The notes under the pieces are model-generated. The model worked only from the letters and a program-made list of their open reading frames with translations, was not told the origin of the DNA and ran no database searches. Below, piece after piece: positions 17,777 through 26,216 of a stretch of DNA of 64,000 nt (its first letter is position 1; every line of letters begins with the position of its first letter). The stretch is taken from contig NZ_CP083985.1 of assembly GCF_020172665.1 (NCBI RefSeq), positions 1,152,302 through 1,216,301 on the forward strand, read 5' to 3'. The DNA comes from [Mycobacterium] zoologicum. GTDB lineage: Bacteria; Actinomycetota; Actinomycetes; Mycobacteriales; Mycobacteriaceae. The position numbers were made by a program, and so were the translations under genes.

Positions 17777-19080
17777 CTGCCGCACCTCAAACCCACTCAT
17801 CCACGATGTCCGCCCCGCTGGCTGATGTCGACCCCGACATCGCCGAGCTGCTCGGCAAGGAATTGGGGCGCCAGCGCGACACCCTGGAGATGATCGCCTC
17901 GGAGAACTTCGTGCCGCGGGCGGTACTGCAGGCGCACGGCAGCGTGCTGACCAACAAGTACGCCGAGGGCCTGCCCGGCCGGCGCTACTACGGCGGGTGC
18001 GAGCACGTCGACGTGGTGGAGAACATCGCCCGCGACCGCGCCAAGGAATTGTTCGGCGCCGACTTCGCCAACGTGCAGCCGCACTCCGGGGCCCAGGCCA
18101 ACGCCGCGGTCTTGCAGGCCCTGATGGAGCCCGGCGACCGGCTGCTCGGCCTGGACCTGGCCAACGGCGGACACCTGACCCACGGGATGCGGCTGAACTT
18201 CTCCGGCAAGCTCTACGAGAACGCCTTCTACGGCGTGGACGCGGTCAGCCACCGCATCGACATGGACGTGGTGCGCGCGCAGGCGTTGGAGTTCAAGCCG
18301 AAGGTGATCGTCGCCGGCTGGTCGGCCTACCCGCGCATCCTGGACTTCGAGGCGTTCGCCTCGATCGCCGCCGAGGTGGGGGCCACGCTGTGGGTGGACA
18401 TGGCGCACTTCGCCGGCCTGGTGGCCGCGGGGCTGCACCCCTCGCCGGTGCCGCACGCCCAGATCGTCTCGACCACCGTGCACAAGACCCTCGGTGGCCC
18501 GCGCTCCGGGCTGATCGTCGGCAAGAAGGAATTCGCCAAGCAGATCAACTCGGCGGTCTTCCCGGGACAGCAGGGCGGCCCGCTGATGCACGTCATCGCC
18601 GCCAAGGCCGTCGCGCTCAAGATCGCCGGCACGCCCGAGTTCGCCGAGCGTCAGCAGCGGGTGCTCTCCGGCGCGAAGATCCTCGCCGACCGGCTTCTTG
18701 CCGCCGACGTCGCCAAGGCCGGGGTGTCGGTGGTAAGCGGTGGCACCGACGTGCACCTGGTGCTGGTCGATCTGCGTGACTCGCCGCTGGACGGTCAGAT
18801 GGCCGAGGACCTGCTGCACGAGGTCGGAATCACCGTCAACCGCAACGCCGTCCCGAACGACCCGCGGCCGCCGATGGTCACCTCGGGGCTTCGGGTGGGC
18901 ACTCCGGCGCTGGCCTCGCGCGGCTTCGGCGACGCGGAGTTCACCGAGGTCGCCGACGTCATCGCCACCGCGCTGGCGGCCGGCTCGGCAGCGGATGTAC
19001 CGGCGCTGCGGGCCCGGGTCACCAAGCTGGCGCAGGACTTCCCGCTGTACGACGGCCTGGAGGACTGGAAGCTCGTTTAG
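17773..19080 (+). CDS. glyA: Serine hydroxymethyltransferase
   Basis: A PLP enzyme interconverting serine and glycine with tetrahydrofolate. Conserved blocks: [57 protein letters not shown], the PLP lysine in [28 protein letters not shown] and [10 protein letters not shown]. It corresponds to GlyA1 (Rv1093). GTG 17773 overlaps the previous stop and follows a leaderless-type -10 box, giving 435 residues; ATG 17806 ([11 protein letters not shown]) is the start that matches the annotated M. tuberculosis protein and remains possible. Confidence 0.95.
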   Translation: MTAAPQTHSSTMSAPLADVDPDIAELLGKELGRQRDTLEMIASENFVPRAVLQAHGSVLTNKYAEGLPGRRYYGGCEHVDVVENIARDRAKELFGADFANVQPHSGAQANAAVLQALMEPGDRLLGLDLANGGHLTHGMRLNFSGKLYENAFYGVDAVSHRIDMDVVRAQALEFKPKVIVAGWSAYPRILDFEAFASIAAEVGATLWVDMAHFAGLVAAGLHPSPVPHAQIVSTTVHKTLGGPRSGLIVGKKEFAKQINSAVFPGQQGGPLMHVIAAKAVALKIAGTPEFAERQQRVLSGAKILADRLLAADVAKAGVSVVSGGTDVHLVLVDLRDSPLDGQMAEDLLHEVGITVNRNAVPNDPRPPMVTSGLRVGTPALASRGFGDAEFTEVADVIATALAAGSAADVPALRARVTKLAQDFPLYDGLEDWKLV

Positions 19081-19111
19081 GGCAGGGTTTGACACGCCCG
19101 GCGTGCCCGAG

Positions 19112-19145
19112 TTGACAAGATAGTGTGAATTCGGGTTACAGTAAC
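19112..19145 (+). promoter_or_regulatory. desA2 promoter with GTTACAGTAAC palindrome
   Basis: TTGACA (19112-19117) and TACAGT (19137-19142) are spaced 19 nt, and the ATG at 19150 is 7 nt downstream, so the mRNA is probably leaderless. The -10 box lies inside GTTACAGTAAC (19135-19145), a perfect 5-1-5 palindrome. Mycobacterial desA1/desA2 promoters are repressed by the acyl-CoA-responsive TetR protein MadR at a palindrome; this site is in the right place, but I could not compare it with the published motif. Confidence 0.6.
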
Positions 19146-19149
19146 TTTC

Positions 19150-19977
19150 ATGGCTGAACGTCCTGTTGCTAATGCGCTGATCCGCGAGCTGGAGCCGGTG
19201 GTCGACGCGAACCTGGTCCGGCACATCGACACCGTCGACCCGTGGTTCGCGCACGACTACGTGCCGTTCGAGCAGGGACGCAACTTCGCCTTCCTGGGCG
19301 GCACGGATTGGGACCCGTCGCAGGTCTCGCTGCCCAAGGTGATCGCCGAAGCCTGCGAGATCCTGCTCGTCGAGAAGGACAGCCTGGCCGGCTACCACCG
19401 TGAGCTTGTCGAGCACTTCATCCTCGAAGACAAGTGGGGCCGCTGGATCGGCCGCTGGACCGCCGAGGAGCACCTGCACGCCATCGCGCTGCGGGAGTAC
19501 CTGATGGTGACCCGCGACATCGACCCCGACGCCAACGAGCGGGTCCGGATGGAGCACGTGCAGAAGGGCTACCGCGCCGACCACTTCAGCCAGGTCGAGA
19601 CGCTGGTGTTCATGGCCTTCTACGAGAGCGCCTGCGCCGAGTTCTGCCGCAACCTGGCCGACAAGACCGAGGAGCCGGTGCTCAAGGGGCTGATCGGCCG
19701 GATCGCCGCCGACGAGGAGCGCCACGAGGAATTCTTCGCCAACCTGGTCACGCACTGCCTGGACTTCGTGCCCGAGGAGACGGTGGCCGCCATCGCCGCC
19801 CGGGCCGCCGACGTCAAAGTCGTCGGCGCCGAGATCGACGCCTATGCCGACCGGCAGGCCGGGATCGCCGAAGCCGGCATCTTCGGACCCGACCAATTGC
19901 GACGGGTGGTCTCCGACCGGATCAGCGCGTGGGGGCTGGCCGCGAACCCCGATCTCAAGGGCTTCGCCATCAGCTGA
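19150..19977 (+). CDS. desA2: Acyl-ACP desaturase DesA2
   Basis: 275 residues, the same length as M. tuberculosis DesA2 (Rv1094). A soluble ferritin-like di-iron desaturase fold with KDSLAGYHRELVEHFILED, RWTAEEHLHAIALREYL, VFMAFYESACAEFCRNLA and DEERHEEFFANLVTHCL, the last two containing the C-terminal ligand helices. It acts in mycolic acid precursor desaturation together with DesA1. DesA2 paralogues are noted for an altered metal site, so activity should not be assumed from the fold alone. Confidence 0.94.
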   Translation: MAERPVANALIRELEPVVDANLVRHIDTVDPWFAHDYVPFEQGRNFAFLGGTDWDPSQVSLPKVIAEACEILLVEKDSLAGYHRELVEHFILEDKWGRWIGRWTAEEHLHAIALREYLMVTRDIDPDANERVRMEHVQKGYRADHFSQVETLVFMAFYESACAEFCRNLADKTEEPVLKGLIGRIAADEERHEEFFANLVTHCLDFVPEETVAAIAARAADVKVVGAEIDAYADRQAGIAEAGIFGPDQLRRVVSDRISAWGLAANPDLKGFAIS

Positions 19978-20034
19978 TTTGCTCCGGCGCGCCTGCGCGG
20001 CGCGCATGCGTCGACGGGGGTACCGTCGCACTCG

Positions 20035-20172
20035 ATGGCTAGCCACATGCTCTGCTGTCTAGGCGGCACCACCGGTCGTGAACACGACAGACCGGCCCTG
20101 GTCTTGGTGCTGTCTCACCCCGTCGAATTGCTCGCGCGGGGTCGCGCGGGCCTGCACCCGCTGGAGCGCTGA
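20035..20172 (+). CDS. phoAT: Small ORF upstream of phoH2, PhoAT antitoxin-like
   Basis: A 45-residue ORF (begins [18 protein letters not shown], ends HPLER) that stops 1 nt before the phoH2 start. A TACCGT hexamer ends 8 nt before ATG 20035 and there is no Shine-Dalgarno sequence, so the phoAT-phoH2 mRNA may be leaderless. In mycobacteria phoH2 is known to be preceded by a short cognate antitoxin gene, phoAT, and the position, size and near-overlap match. I infer identity from this layout rather than from a remembered sequence. Confidence 0.66.
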   Translation: MASHMLCCLGGTTGREHDRPALVLVLSHPVELLARGRAGLHPLER

Positions 20173-20173
20173 A

Positions 20174-21481
20174 GTGCCTGAAATCCGGACGTACGTGCTC
20201 GACACCTCCGTGTTGCTGTCGGACCCGTGGGCCTGTGCCCGGTTCGCCGAACACGAAGTCGTGGTTCCGCTGGTGGTGATCAGTGAGTTGGAGGCCAAAC
20301 GTCACCACCATGAGCTGGGTTGGTTCGCGCGCCAGGCGCTGCGCATCTTCGACGACATGCGACTGGAGCACGGACGGCTCGATCAGCCCATTCCCGTTGG
20401 GACGCAGGGCGGTACGCTGCACGTCGAGCTCAACCACAGCGACCCCGCTGTATTGCCGACCGGATTCCGTTCCGACAGCAACGACTCCCGGATCCTGACC
20501 TGCGCCGCCAACCTCGCCGCAGAGGGACGGCGAGTCACGTTGGTGAGCAAGGATATTCCGCTGCGAGTCAAGGCCGCTGCGCTCGGCCTGGCCGCCGACG
20601 AGTACCACGCCCAGGACGTCGTGGTCTCCGGCTGGACCGGGATGGATGAGGTCGAGGCGTCCGTCGACGACATCGACGCCCTGTTCGGCGAGGGTGAGAT
20701 CGACCTGGCCGCTGCGCGGGATCTGCCGTGCCACACCGGAATCCGGCTACTCGCCGGTGCCTCGCACGCACTGGGCCGGGTCAATGCCGCCAAGCGGGTG
20801 CAGCTGGTCCGCGGCGACCGGGAGGTGTTCGGGCTGCGCGGGCGCTCCGCGGAGCAGCGAGTGGCACTGGACCTGCTGCTCGACGAATCGGTGGGCATCG
20901 TCTCACTCGGCGGTAAGGCCGGCACCGGCAAGTCCGCCCTGGCGCTGTGCGCCGGCCTGGAAGCCGTGCTGGAACGGCGCGCCCAGCGCAAGGTGGTGGT
21001 GTTCCGACCGCTGTATGCCGTCGGCGGCCAGGAGCTGGGCTACCTGCCGGGCAGCGAGAACGAGAAGATGGGGCCGTGGGCCCAGGCAGTGTTCGACACC
21101 CTCGAAGGTCTGGCCAGCCCGGCGGTGCTCGAAGAGGTGCTCTCCCGCGGGATGCTGGAAGTGTTGCCGCTGACCCACATTCGAGGCCGCTCCCTGCACG
21201 ACTCGTTCGTGATCGTCGACGAGGCCCAGTCGCTGGAACGCAACGTGCTTCTGACCGTACTGTCCCGGCTGGGCACGGGGTCGCGGGTGGTGCTCACCCA
21301 CGACGTCGCCCAGCGCGACAACCTGCGCGTCGGCCGGCACGACGGGATCGCCGCGGTCATCGAGAAGCTCAAGGGCCACCCGCTGTTCGCCCACATCACA
21401 CTGCTGCGCAGCGAGCGTTCGCCGATCGCCGCGCTGGTCACGGAAATGCTCGAGGAGATCAACCCAGAGTCGCTGCCCTGA
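20174..21481 (+). CDS. phoH2: PIN domain - PhoH ATPase fusion toxin PhoH2
   Basis: A 435-residue protein with an N-terminal PIN ribonuclease domain ([63 protein letters not shown]) fused to a C-terminal PhoH helicase-like ATPase (Walker [13 protein letters not shown] near residue 246, Walker [28 protein letters not shown]). In M. tuberculosis and M. smegmatis PhoH2 is an ATP-dependent RNA helicase and RNase controlled by PhoAT. GTG 20174 has GGAG 8 nt upstream; the frame is open to 20078 but that part overlaps phoAT and is not PIN-like. Confidence 0.94.
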   Translation: MPEIRTYVLDTSVLLSDPWACARFAEHEVVVPLVVISELEAKRHHHELGWFARQALRIFDDMRLEHGRLDQPIPVGTQGGTLHVELNHSDPAVLPTGFRSDSNDSRILTCAANLAAEGRRVTLVSKDIPLRVKAAALGLAADEYHAQDVVVSGWTGMDEVEASVDDIDALFGEGEIDLAAARDLPCHTGIRLLAGASHALGRVNAAKRVQLVRGDREVFGLRGRSAEQRVALDLLLDESVGIVSLGGKAGTGKSALALCAGLEAVLERRAQRKVVVFRPLYAVGGQELGYLPGSENEKMGPWAQAVFDTLEGLASPAVLEEVLSRGMLEVLPLTHIRGRSLHDSFVIVDEAQSLERNVLLTVLSRLGTGSRVVLTHDVAQRDNLRVGRHDGIAAVIEKLKGHPLFAHITLLRSERSPIAALVTEMLEEINPESLP

Positions 21482-21501
21482 GCCCCCGGTAGGCTGCCGG
21501 G

Positions 21502-22350
21502 GTGGCAGAACGTGCGCGCATAGGTGTCGTGGCGATAGCTGTTGCGGTGCTCGGCGCCTGCACCAGCCATGTACACGAGGCGTTGGCCGAACCGGTGGAC
21601 TGCGCCGTCGTCAAGTGCGTGGCGCTGACGTTCGACGACGGCCCGTCGCCGTATACCGATCGGCTGCTGGGGATCTTGAACGATGCCGGGGCCCGCGCGA
21701 CGTTCTTCCTGATCGGCAACAAGGTGGCGGACAACCCGGCTACCGCGAGGCGGATCGCCGAGGCCGGGATGCAGATCGGCAGCCACACCTGGGAACACCC
21801 GAACATGACCACGATCCCGGCCGGGGATGTGCCCGCGCAGTTCTCGAAGGCCAACGACGCGATCGCCTCGGCCACAGGGGTTAAGCCGACGCTGTGGCGC
21901 CCACCCGGCGGGCTCACCGACGACGCGGTGAACGCCCGGGCGGCCGAATTCGGCCTGGCCGGGGTCCTCTGGGATGTCATCCCATTCGACTGGATCAACG
22001 ACGCCGATATCGCCGCCAGCCGCTACATGCTGATGACCCAGATCAAGCCCGGATCGGTGGTGCTGTTCCACGACACCTACTCATCCACCGTCGACCTGGT
22101 GTACCAGTTCCTGCCGGTGCTCAAAGCCAATGGCTACCACATGGTTACGGTCAGCGAGCTGCTCGGCCCGCGCGCACCGGGCAGCGTCTACGGCAGCCGG
22201 GACAACGGCCCGCCGGTCAACGAGTTGCACGACATCCCGGCCGCGGACATCCCGTCGTTGCCGGCGACACCGTCGCCGCCGCCGATGCCGAACTTGCCGA
22301 TCACCGACATTCCCGGGGCGAATTCGGGGGGACCGAACAACGGGGCGTGA
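21502..22350 (+). CDS. Exported polysaccharide deacetylase (NodB domain)
   Basis: 282 residues. The N-terminus (RIGVVAIAVAVLGACTSH) is a lipoprotein signal with Cys at LGAC. The NodB domain has motif 1 LTFDDGPSPYTDRLL, motif 2 HTWEHPNMTT (HxxxH-type metal ligands), motif 3 RPPGG, and motif 5 GSVVLFHDTYSST. It should remove acetyl groups from a cell-wall glycan, in line with Rv1096, studied as a peptidoglycan deacetylase. The C-terminal 70 residues are Pro/Asp/Ser-rich. A TAGGCT hexamer 6 nt before GTG 21502 suggests a leaderless mRNA separate from phoH2. Confidence 0.88.
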   Translation: MAERARIGVVAIAVAVLGACTSHVHEALAEPVDCAVVKCVALTFDDGPSPYTDRLLGILNDAGARATFFLIGNKVADNPATARRIAEAGMQIGSHTWEHPNMTTIPAGDVPAQFSKANDAIASATGVKPTLWRPPGGLTDDAVNARAAEFGLAGVLWDVIPFDWINDADIAASRYMLMTQIKPGSVVLFHDTYSSTVDLVYQFLPVLKANGYHMVTVSELLGPRAPGSVYGSRDNGPPVNELHDIPAADIPSLPATPSPPPMPNLPITDIPGANSGGPNNGA

Positions 22351-22486
22351 CGCTCATCGAGCGGGATCGTCGGCGACCTCGATCTCGCCGGCACCCGCCG
22401 CCGCCCGCAGTAGGTGGAAGTCGTCGTCTATCGCGCGCGACGGATATCGGCCGCCCAGACGACGAAGCGTGACAGAATCTGCATGC

Positions 22487-24511
22487 ATGACTGATTTCAC
22501 CAGGCGTGCAATTCTCGGTCGATTTGCTGCCGTCGGCGTTACCGCCGCGGCCGCCTCCGCGCTGACGTCGGCGTGTGAGGGCAACCAAGTCGGTGGCTCG
22601 ATAACTACCGACAACAAGGTCAAGCCGGCGACGGAGGCGACCAAGGCCGCCAACAACAAGGTGCGCGATTCGCTGCCGTTCAACGACCGCGGCGACTTCG
22701 AGGATGCCCAGCGCAATCTCGTCGCCCGTCCCGACACCCTGACCATCACCGACGCCGACGGCAAGGTCGTCTGGGATCTGGAGAGCTACAAGAAGTTCAT
22801 CGCCGACGACAAGCCGGCACCCGATACCGTCAACCCCAGCCTGTGGCGCAACGCGCAGCTGTGCATGAACTACGGCCTGTTCAAGGTCGTCGACCGCATC
22901 TACCAGGTGCGCGGCTACGACCTGTCGAACATTACCTTCATCCAGGGTGACACCGGCTGGATCGTGTTCGACACGCTGATCTCGCCCGAGACGGCCAAGG
23001 CCGCGCTGGATCTGGTGAATCAGCATCTCGGGGAGAAGCCCATCGTCGCCGTCGTACACAGCCACTCCCACACCGACCACTACGGCGGGGTGCGCGGGAT
23101 CATCGCCCAGCAGGACGTCGACTCCGGCAAGGTCAAGGTCATCGCGCCGGTGAACTTCGTCGAGGACGTCGTCGACGAGAACGTGATCGCCGGCAACGCG
23201 ATGTCGCGACGCGCGGTCTACATGTACGGTGCCCTGCTGCCCCGTGATCCCGCTGGCGGGGTGAACGCCGGTCTGGGGCAGACGATCTCGACCGGAAAGC
23301 CGACCTTGGTCATTCCGACCGACATCGTCTCCACGACCGGAACGAAACTGACCGTCGACGGTGTCGAGATGGTGTTCCAGATGACGCCCGGCACCGAGGC
23401 GCCCACCGAGATGAACACGTTCTTCCCGCAGTTCAAAGCGATGTGGATGGCGGAGAACACCACCAACACCATGCACAACCTGCTCACGCTGCGCGGCGCG
23501 CAGGTGCGCAACCCGCTGATCTGGGCGGCATTCATCGACGAGACCATCCGGCTCTACGGCGCGCAGACCGAGGTGAAGTTCCAGAGCCACCACTGGCCGA
23601 TGTGGGGCAACGCCAAGATCATCGACTACTTCAAGCGTCAGCGCGATCTGTACAAATACACCCACGACCAGTCGGTGCGGTTGATGAACCAGGGCCTGAT
23701 CGGCTCGGAGATCGCCGAAGAGATCTCACTGCCCCCCGAACTGAACGACTTCTGGCCGGGCCGCGGCTACTACGGCACGCTCAGGCACAATTCCCGTGCG
23801 GTGTATCAGCGCTACATGGGCTGGTATGACGGCAATCCCTCGGACCTGGACGACCTGCCACCGGCCGACGCCGCCACCAAATACATCGAGTACATGGGTG
23901 GCGAGAACGCGGTGTTGAAGAGGGTCAAGGGCGATATCGACTCCGGCAATTACCGTTGGGCCGCAATGGTGCTCAAGCACGTCGTCTTCGCCAACCCGGA
24001 CAGCGTCGCCGGCAAGAACCTGCTGGCCGACTGCTATGAGCAACTCGGCTACCAGGCCGAGTCCGGCCCGTGGCGTGCGGAGTACCTGCAGGGGGCGTAC
24101 GAACTGCGCAACGGAGTGCCGGACGTCGCCGCCACCGATACCGTCAGCCCGGACACCATCCGGGCCATGCCGCCGGAGAAGTTGTTCGACTATCTCGCGG
24201 TGCGCCTCAACGGGCCGAAGGCGGCGGGCAAGAAGATCACCCTCAACATGAAGTTCACCGATCTGAAATCCGAATACGGACTGACGGTCGAGAACGGTGT
24301 GCTGAACTACGCGCCCGAGCCGGTGGCCGGCGCCGACGCCGACCTCACCTTGACCAAGGCAACCCTCGACGACATCGAGCTCAAGAACGTCAGCCTGGAT
24401 GAGGCCATCGCGACCAAGAAGATCACCATCGACGGCAATCGGGGCGCCTTCGACGAGTTCATGGGGCTGCTGGACACCTTCCCGTTCTGGTTCAACATCG
24501 TCACGCCCTGA
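22487..24511 (+). CDS. Tat-exported alkyl sulfatase (SdsA1-like metallo-beta-lactamase fold)
   Basis: 674 residues. A twin-arginine signal (FTRRAILGRFAAVGVTAAAASA) is followed by the alkyl-sulfatase layout: a metallo-beta-lactamase domain with HSHSHTDHYGG (H193, H195, D197 and H198 are ligands) and TFFPQFKAMWMAENTTNTMHNL, an all-alpha dimerisation domain (RQRDLYKYTHDQSVRLMNQG, GYYGTLRHNSRAVYQRYMGWYDGNP), and a C-terminal SCP2-like lipid-binding domain (LNMKFTDLKSEYGLTVENGVLNY). It should hydrolyse alkyl sulfate esters such as dodecyl sulfate outside the cytoplasm. A GAATCT hexamer ends 6 nt before the ATG. Confidence 0.92.
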   Translation: MTDFTRRAILGRFAAVGVTAAAASALTSACEGNQVGGSITTDNKVKPATEATKAANNKVRDSLPFNDRGDFEDAQRNLVARPDTLTITDADGKVVWDLESYKKFIADDKPAPDTVNPSLWRNAQLCMNYGLFKVVDRIYQVRGYDLSNITFIQGDTGWIVFDTLISPETAKAALDLVNQHLGEKPIVAVVHSHSHTDHYGGVRGIIAQQDVDSGKVKVIAPVNFVEDVVDENVIAGNAMSRRAVYMYGALLPRDPAGGVNAGLGQTISTGKPTLVIPTDIVSTTGTKLTVDGVEMVFQMTPGTEAPTEMNTFFPQFKAMWMAENTTNTMHNLLTLRGAQVRNPLIWAAFIDETIRLYGAQTEVKFQSHHWPMWGNAKIIDYFKRQRDLYKYTHDQSVRLMNQGLIGSEIAEEISLPPELNDFWPGRGYYGTLRHNSRAVYQRYMGWYDGNPSDLDDLPPADAATKYIEYMGGENAVLKRVKGDIDSGNYRWAAMVLKHVVFANPDSVAGKNLLADCYEQLGYQAESGPWRAEYLQGAYELRNGVPDVAATDTVSPDTIRAMPPEKLFDYLAVRLNGPKAAGKKITLNMKFTDLKSEYGLTVENGVLNYAPEPVAGADADLTLTKATLDDIELKNVSLDEAIATKKITIDGNRGAFDEFMGLLDTFPFWFNIVTP

Positions 24512-24946
24512 TCCCGGGGGAGTCTGTCGTCAAGTTGCCTCATGTCATCCCTGAAGGGGTGGGGTTCTGTCAAGGCGTTGGTGACCAGGTAATTTGCTGA
24601 TTTTCGGCCTCCGTGTGGGCGGCATCGGGTAAGGGCCGGGGTCAAGACGCAGCGCCCGCAGCGTGAGCGAGGACGAACGGTCTTGATGCCGGACCGTGCC
24701 GATGCATACTTCGGCGGATGCCGGAAGATCAGCGGCGCGAGTGTGGTTGTGGGCCTTCTCCAACTGTGATGGTGTGCAGGTACTTTGGGGCAGGGCCGGA
24801 CTTTTCCGGCTGCCGGTCATCCCTTCGCCCAGCTGTGGTGGGCATGGAGCGGTGCGGTAGCAACACGCGGGGTCAATCAAGAGGGCGACCACGCCGTTGG
24901 GGGGTCAGACAAAATAGCGACCGCGCACGTGTTGCGTCCGGAGTGC
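24512..24946. other. 435-nt non-coding stretch between alkyl sulfatase and IS110 transposase
   Basis: No convincing gene. A 115-codon frame on the minus strand (24545-24892) is Pro/Arg/Ser-rich with no domain pattern. Base composition is patchy and lower in GC than the neighbours, as in the non-coding ends of insertion sequences. Part of it is probably the 3' end of the IS110 element (downstream of its transposase). I could not fix the IS boundary. Confidence 0.5.
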
Positions 24947-25975
24947 TCACGCCGCCCGGGCTTTGTCGAGCGCGCGGATGTGTCCGTCGCGCAGTCCGTA
25001 GTAGACCAGTGTGAGCAGTTTGCGTGCCGCGGCAACCTTGGCGATGTTCTTGCCGCGGCGAGCTTCGATACGGTCCTTGTCGGCCGCGATCTTGGCCGTC
25101 GTTGGGTGGCGCTGCACCGCCTCGATCGTCGCCCACCGAACCAGCTTGGAGCCTTGTTTGGTGATATGCCCGCGATGCACGACAGTGTCGGACTCGCGGT
25201 GGCGCGGGGTCAGCCCGGCCCAGGAGCAGAGTTGGGCCGGACCGGTGAAGCGACCGACGTCACCGATCTCGGCGACGAACACTGCCGCCAGCACCGGTCC
25301 GATACCGGGCACCTGCTGGATGGCTTGATAGCCGCGGTCAGCGTTGAGCCGTTCGGCGATCAACGCGGCAAACCGTTCCTCGTGGCCATTGAGGGTATCG
25401 ATCAATTCCAGCAGCGAGCGGACCCGTTCTGTGTAGGCGGGGCGCAGGGGCACCTTGGCCAGTCGTTTGCGGCCAGCAACGCCGAACAGATCCGACACCG
25501 CGATCAACACGCCGGCCTTGGCCAGCACGGCATGGACCTGGGCTTTGAGCCCGGATCGGATTGCGACCAGCTTGGCCCGGTAGCGCACCAGTTCGCGTAA
25601 CTCGCGGGTGGTCGGTGGTGCGATCCAGGCCTCGGGCAGGCGACCCATCCGCAGCAGATCGGCCAGATCACCGGCGTCGCGCACGTCGTTTTTCACTCGT
25701 CGGTATCGAAACCCTTTGACTCCCAACGGGTGTGCCAGATGCACCTGCGCTCCGTGGGCTTGCAGCACATCGACCGCCCAGTACCAACCGTAGGTTGCTT
25801 CGAGCACCACCTCAGGGTCAGTGCCGGCGTCCTCGAGCTGCAGTCCCAACGCGACTGGGTCGTTGACGATCCGTACTGCCGAGAGCTGCTCGCCGGACTC
25901 GGATTGGCGCACGATCACCGACCGCTGCCGATGCAGATCGATCCCGACGAACTGCTTGCCGTCATACTCGTTCAT
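24947..25975 (-). CDS. IS110-family transposase/recombinase
   Basis: 342 residues. The N-terminal RuvC-like DEDD domain shows FVGIDLHRQRSV, LEATYGWYWAVDVL and VKNDVRDAGDLADLLRMG, giving the acidic residues; the C-terminal Transposase_20 domain has QVPGIGPVLAAVFVAEIG and LCSWAGLTPRHRESD, whose Ser is the proposed nucleophile. The frame is intact. ATG 25975 has a GGGAGG Shine-Dalgarno sequence. IS110 enzymes recombine without typical terminal repeats and are guided by a structured RNA from a non-coding end of the element. Confidence 0.92.
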   Translation of the reverse strand: MNEYDGKQFVGIDLHRQRSVIVRQSESGEQLSAVRIVNDPVALGLQLEDAGTDPEVVLEATYGWYWAVDVLQAHGAQVHLAHPLGVKGFRYRRVKNDVRDAGDLADLLRMGRLPEAWIAPPTTRELRELVRYRAKLVAIRSGLKAQVHAVLAKAGVLIAVSDLFGVAGRKRLAKVPLRPAYTERVRSLLELIDTLNGHEERFAALIAERLNADRGYQAIQQVPGIGPVLAAVFVAEIGDVGRFTGPAQLCSWAGLTPRHRESDTVVHRGHITKQGSKLVRWATIEAVQRHPTTAKIAADKDRIEARRGKNIAKVAAARKLLTLVYYGLRDGHIRALDKARAA

Positions 25976-26130
25976 AGGGGCCTCCCATGATTCGTGGATA
26001 GTGAACACCCCCAGCATCCGCCGGGAACGCTACGAGGAGCGGAGGCCCCGCCCCTTCATCGCATCAAGATGCGCGCGTAGCACGGTTCGTTGCCTCACGT
26101 AGACGTGCGCGCTTGTTGATTTGGGGTTCA
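24947..26130 (-). mobile_element. IS110-family insertion sequence (minimal extent)
   Basis: The element contains the intact transposase and about 155 nt of 5' non-coding DNA (25976-26130), which separates from neighbouring genes by composition and contains short self-complementary stretches. The true ends cannot be seen: there are no obvious terminal inverted repeats or target duplications, as is normal for IS110. The 3' end may extend well into 24512-24946. Confidence 0.55.
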
Positions 26131-26216
26131 GCGGCGGGGCCGGCCTTGGTGGTGGTCAGGGTGAACAGCTGGGTCGTTAACGCCTGAATCTGGCGTTGGG
26201 TCCACCGCGCCGCCCA
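26131..26216. other. Possible remnant coding sequence beside the IS element
   Basis: Read on the minus strand just after the MFS stop, the sequence stays open in the same frame for about 65 codons (RWTQRQIQALTTQLFTLTTT near its start, KRARLREATN later). It looks like the tail of a charged helical protein rather than intergenic DNA, so it may be a fragment of a gene disrupted during insertion. I do not recognise it. Confidence 0.3.

Noticed and set aside
17797..20046. 749-codon minus-strand open frame across glyA and desA2
   Set aside because: Spans two well-supported genes on the other strand and has the His/Gly/Val/Arg composition expected of antisense to high-GC coding DNA.
20078..20173. 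N-terminal extension of phoH2 to 20078
   Set aside because: This part overlaps the phoAT frame and has no PIN-domain character; the GTG at 20174 begins the PIN domain.
22301..23665. 454-codon minus-strand open frame
   Set aside because: Antisense to the alkyl sulfatase, which has full catalytic motifs.
24545..24892. 115-codon minus-strand frame beside the IS element
   Set aside because: Low-complexity Pro/Arg/Ser content and no Shine-Dalgarno sequence or -10 box at the right spacing; treated as IS-associated non-coding DNA.
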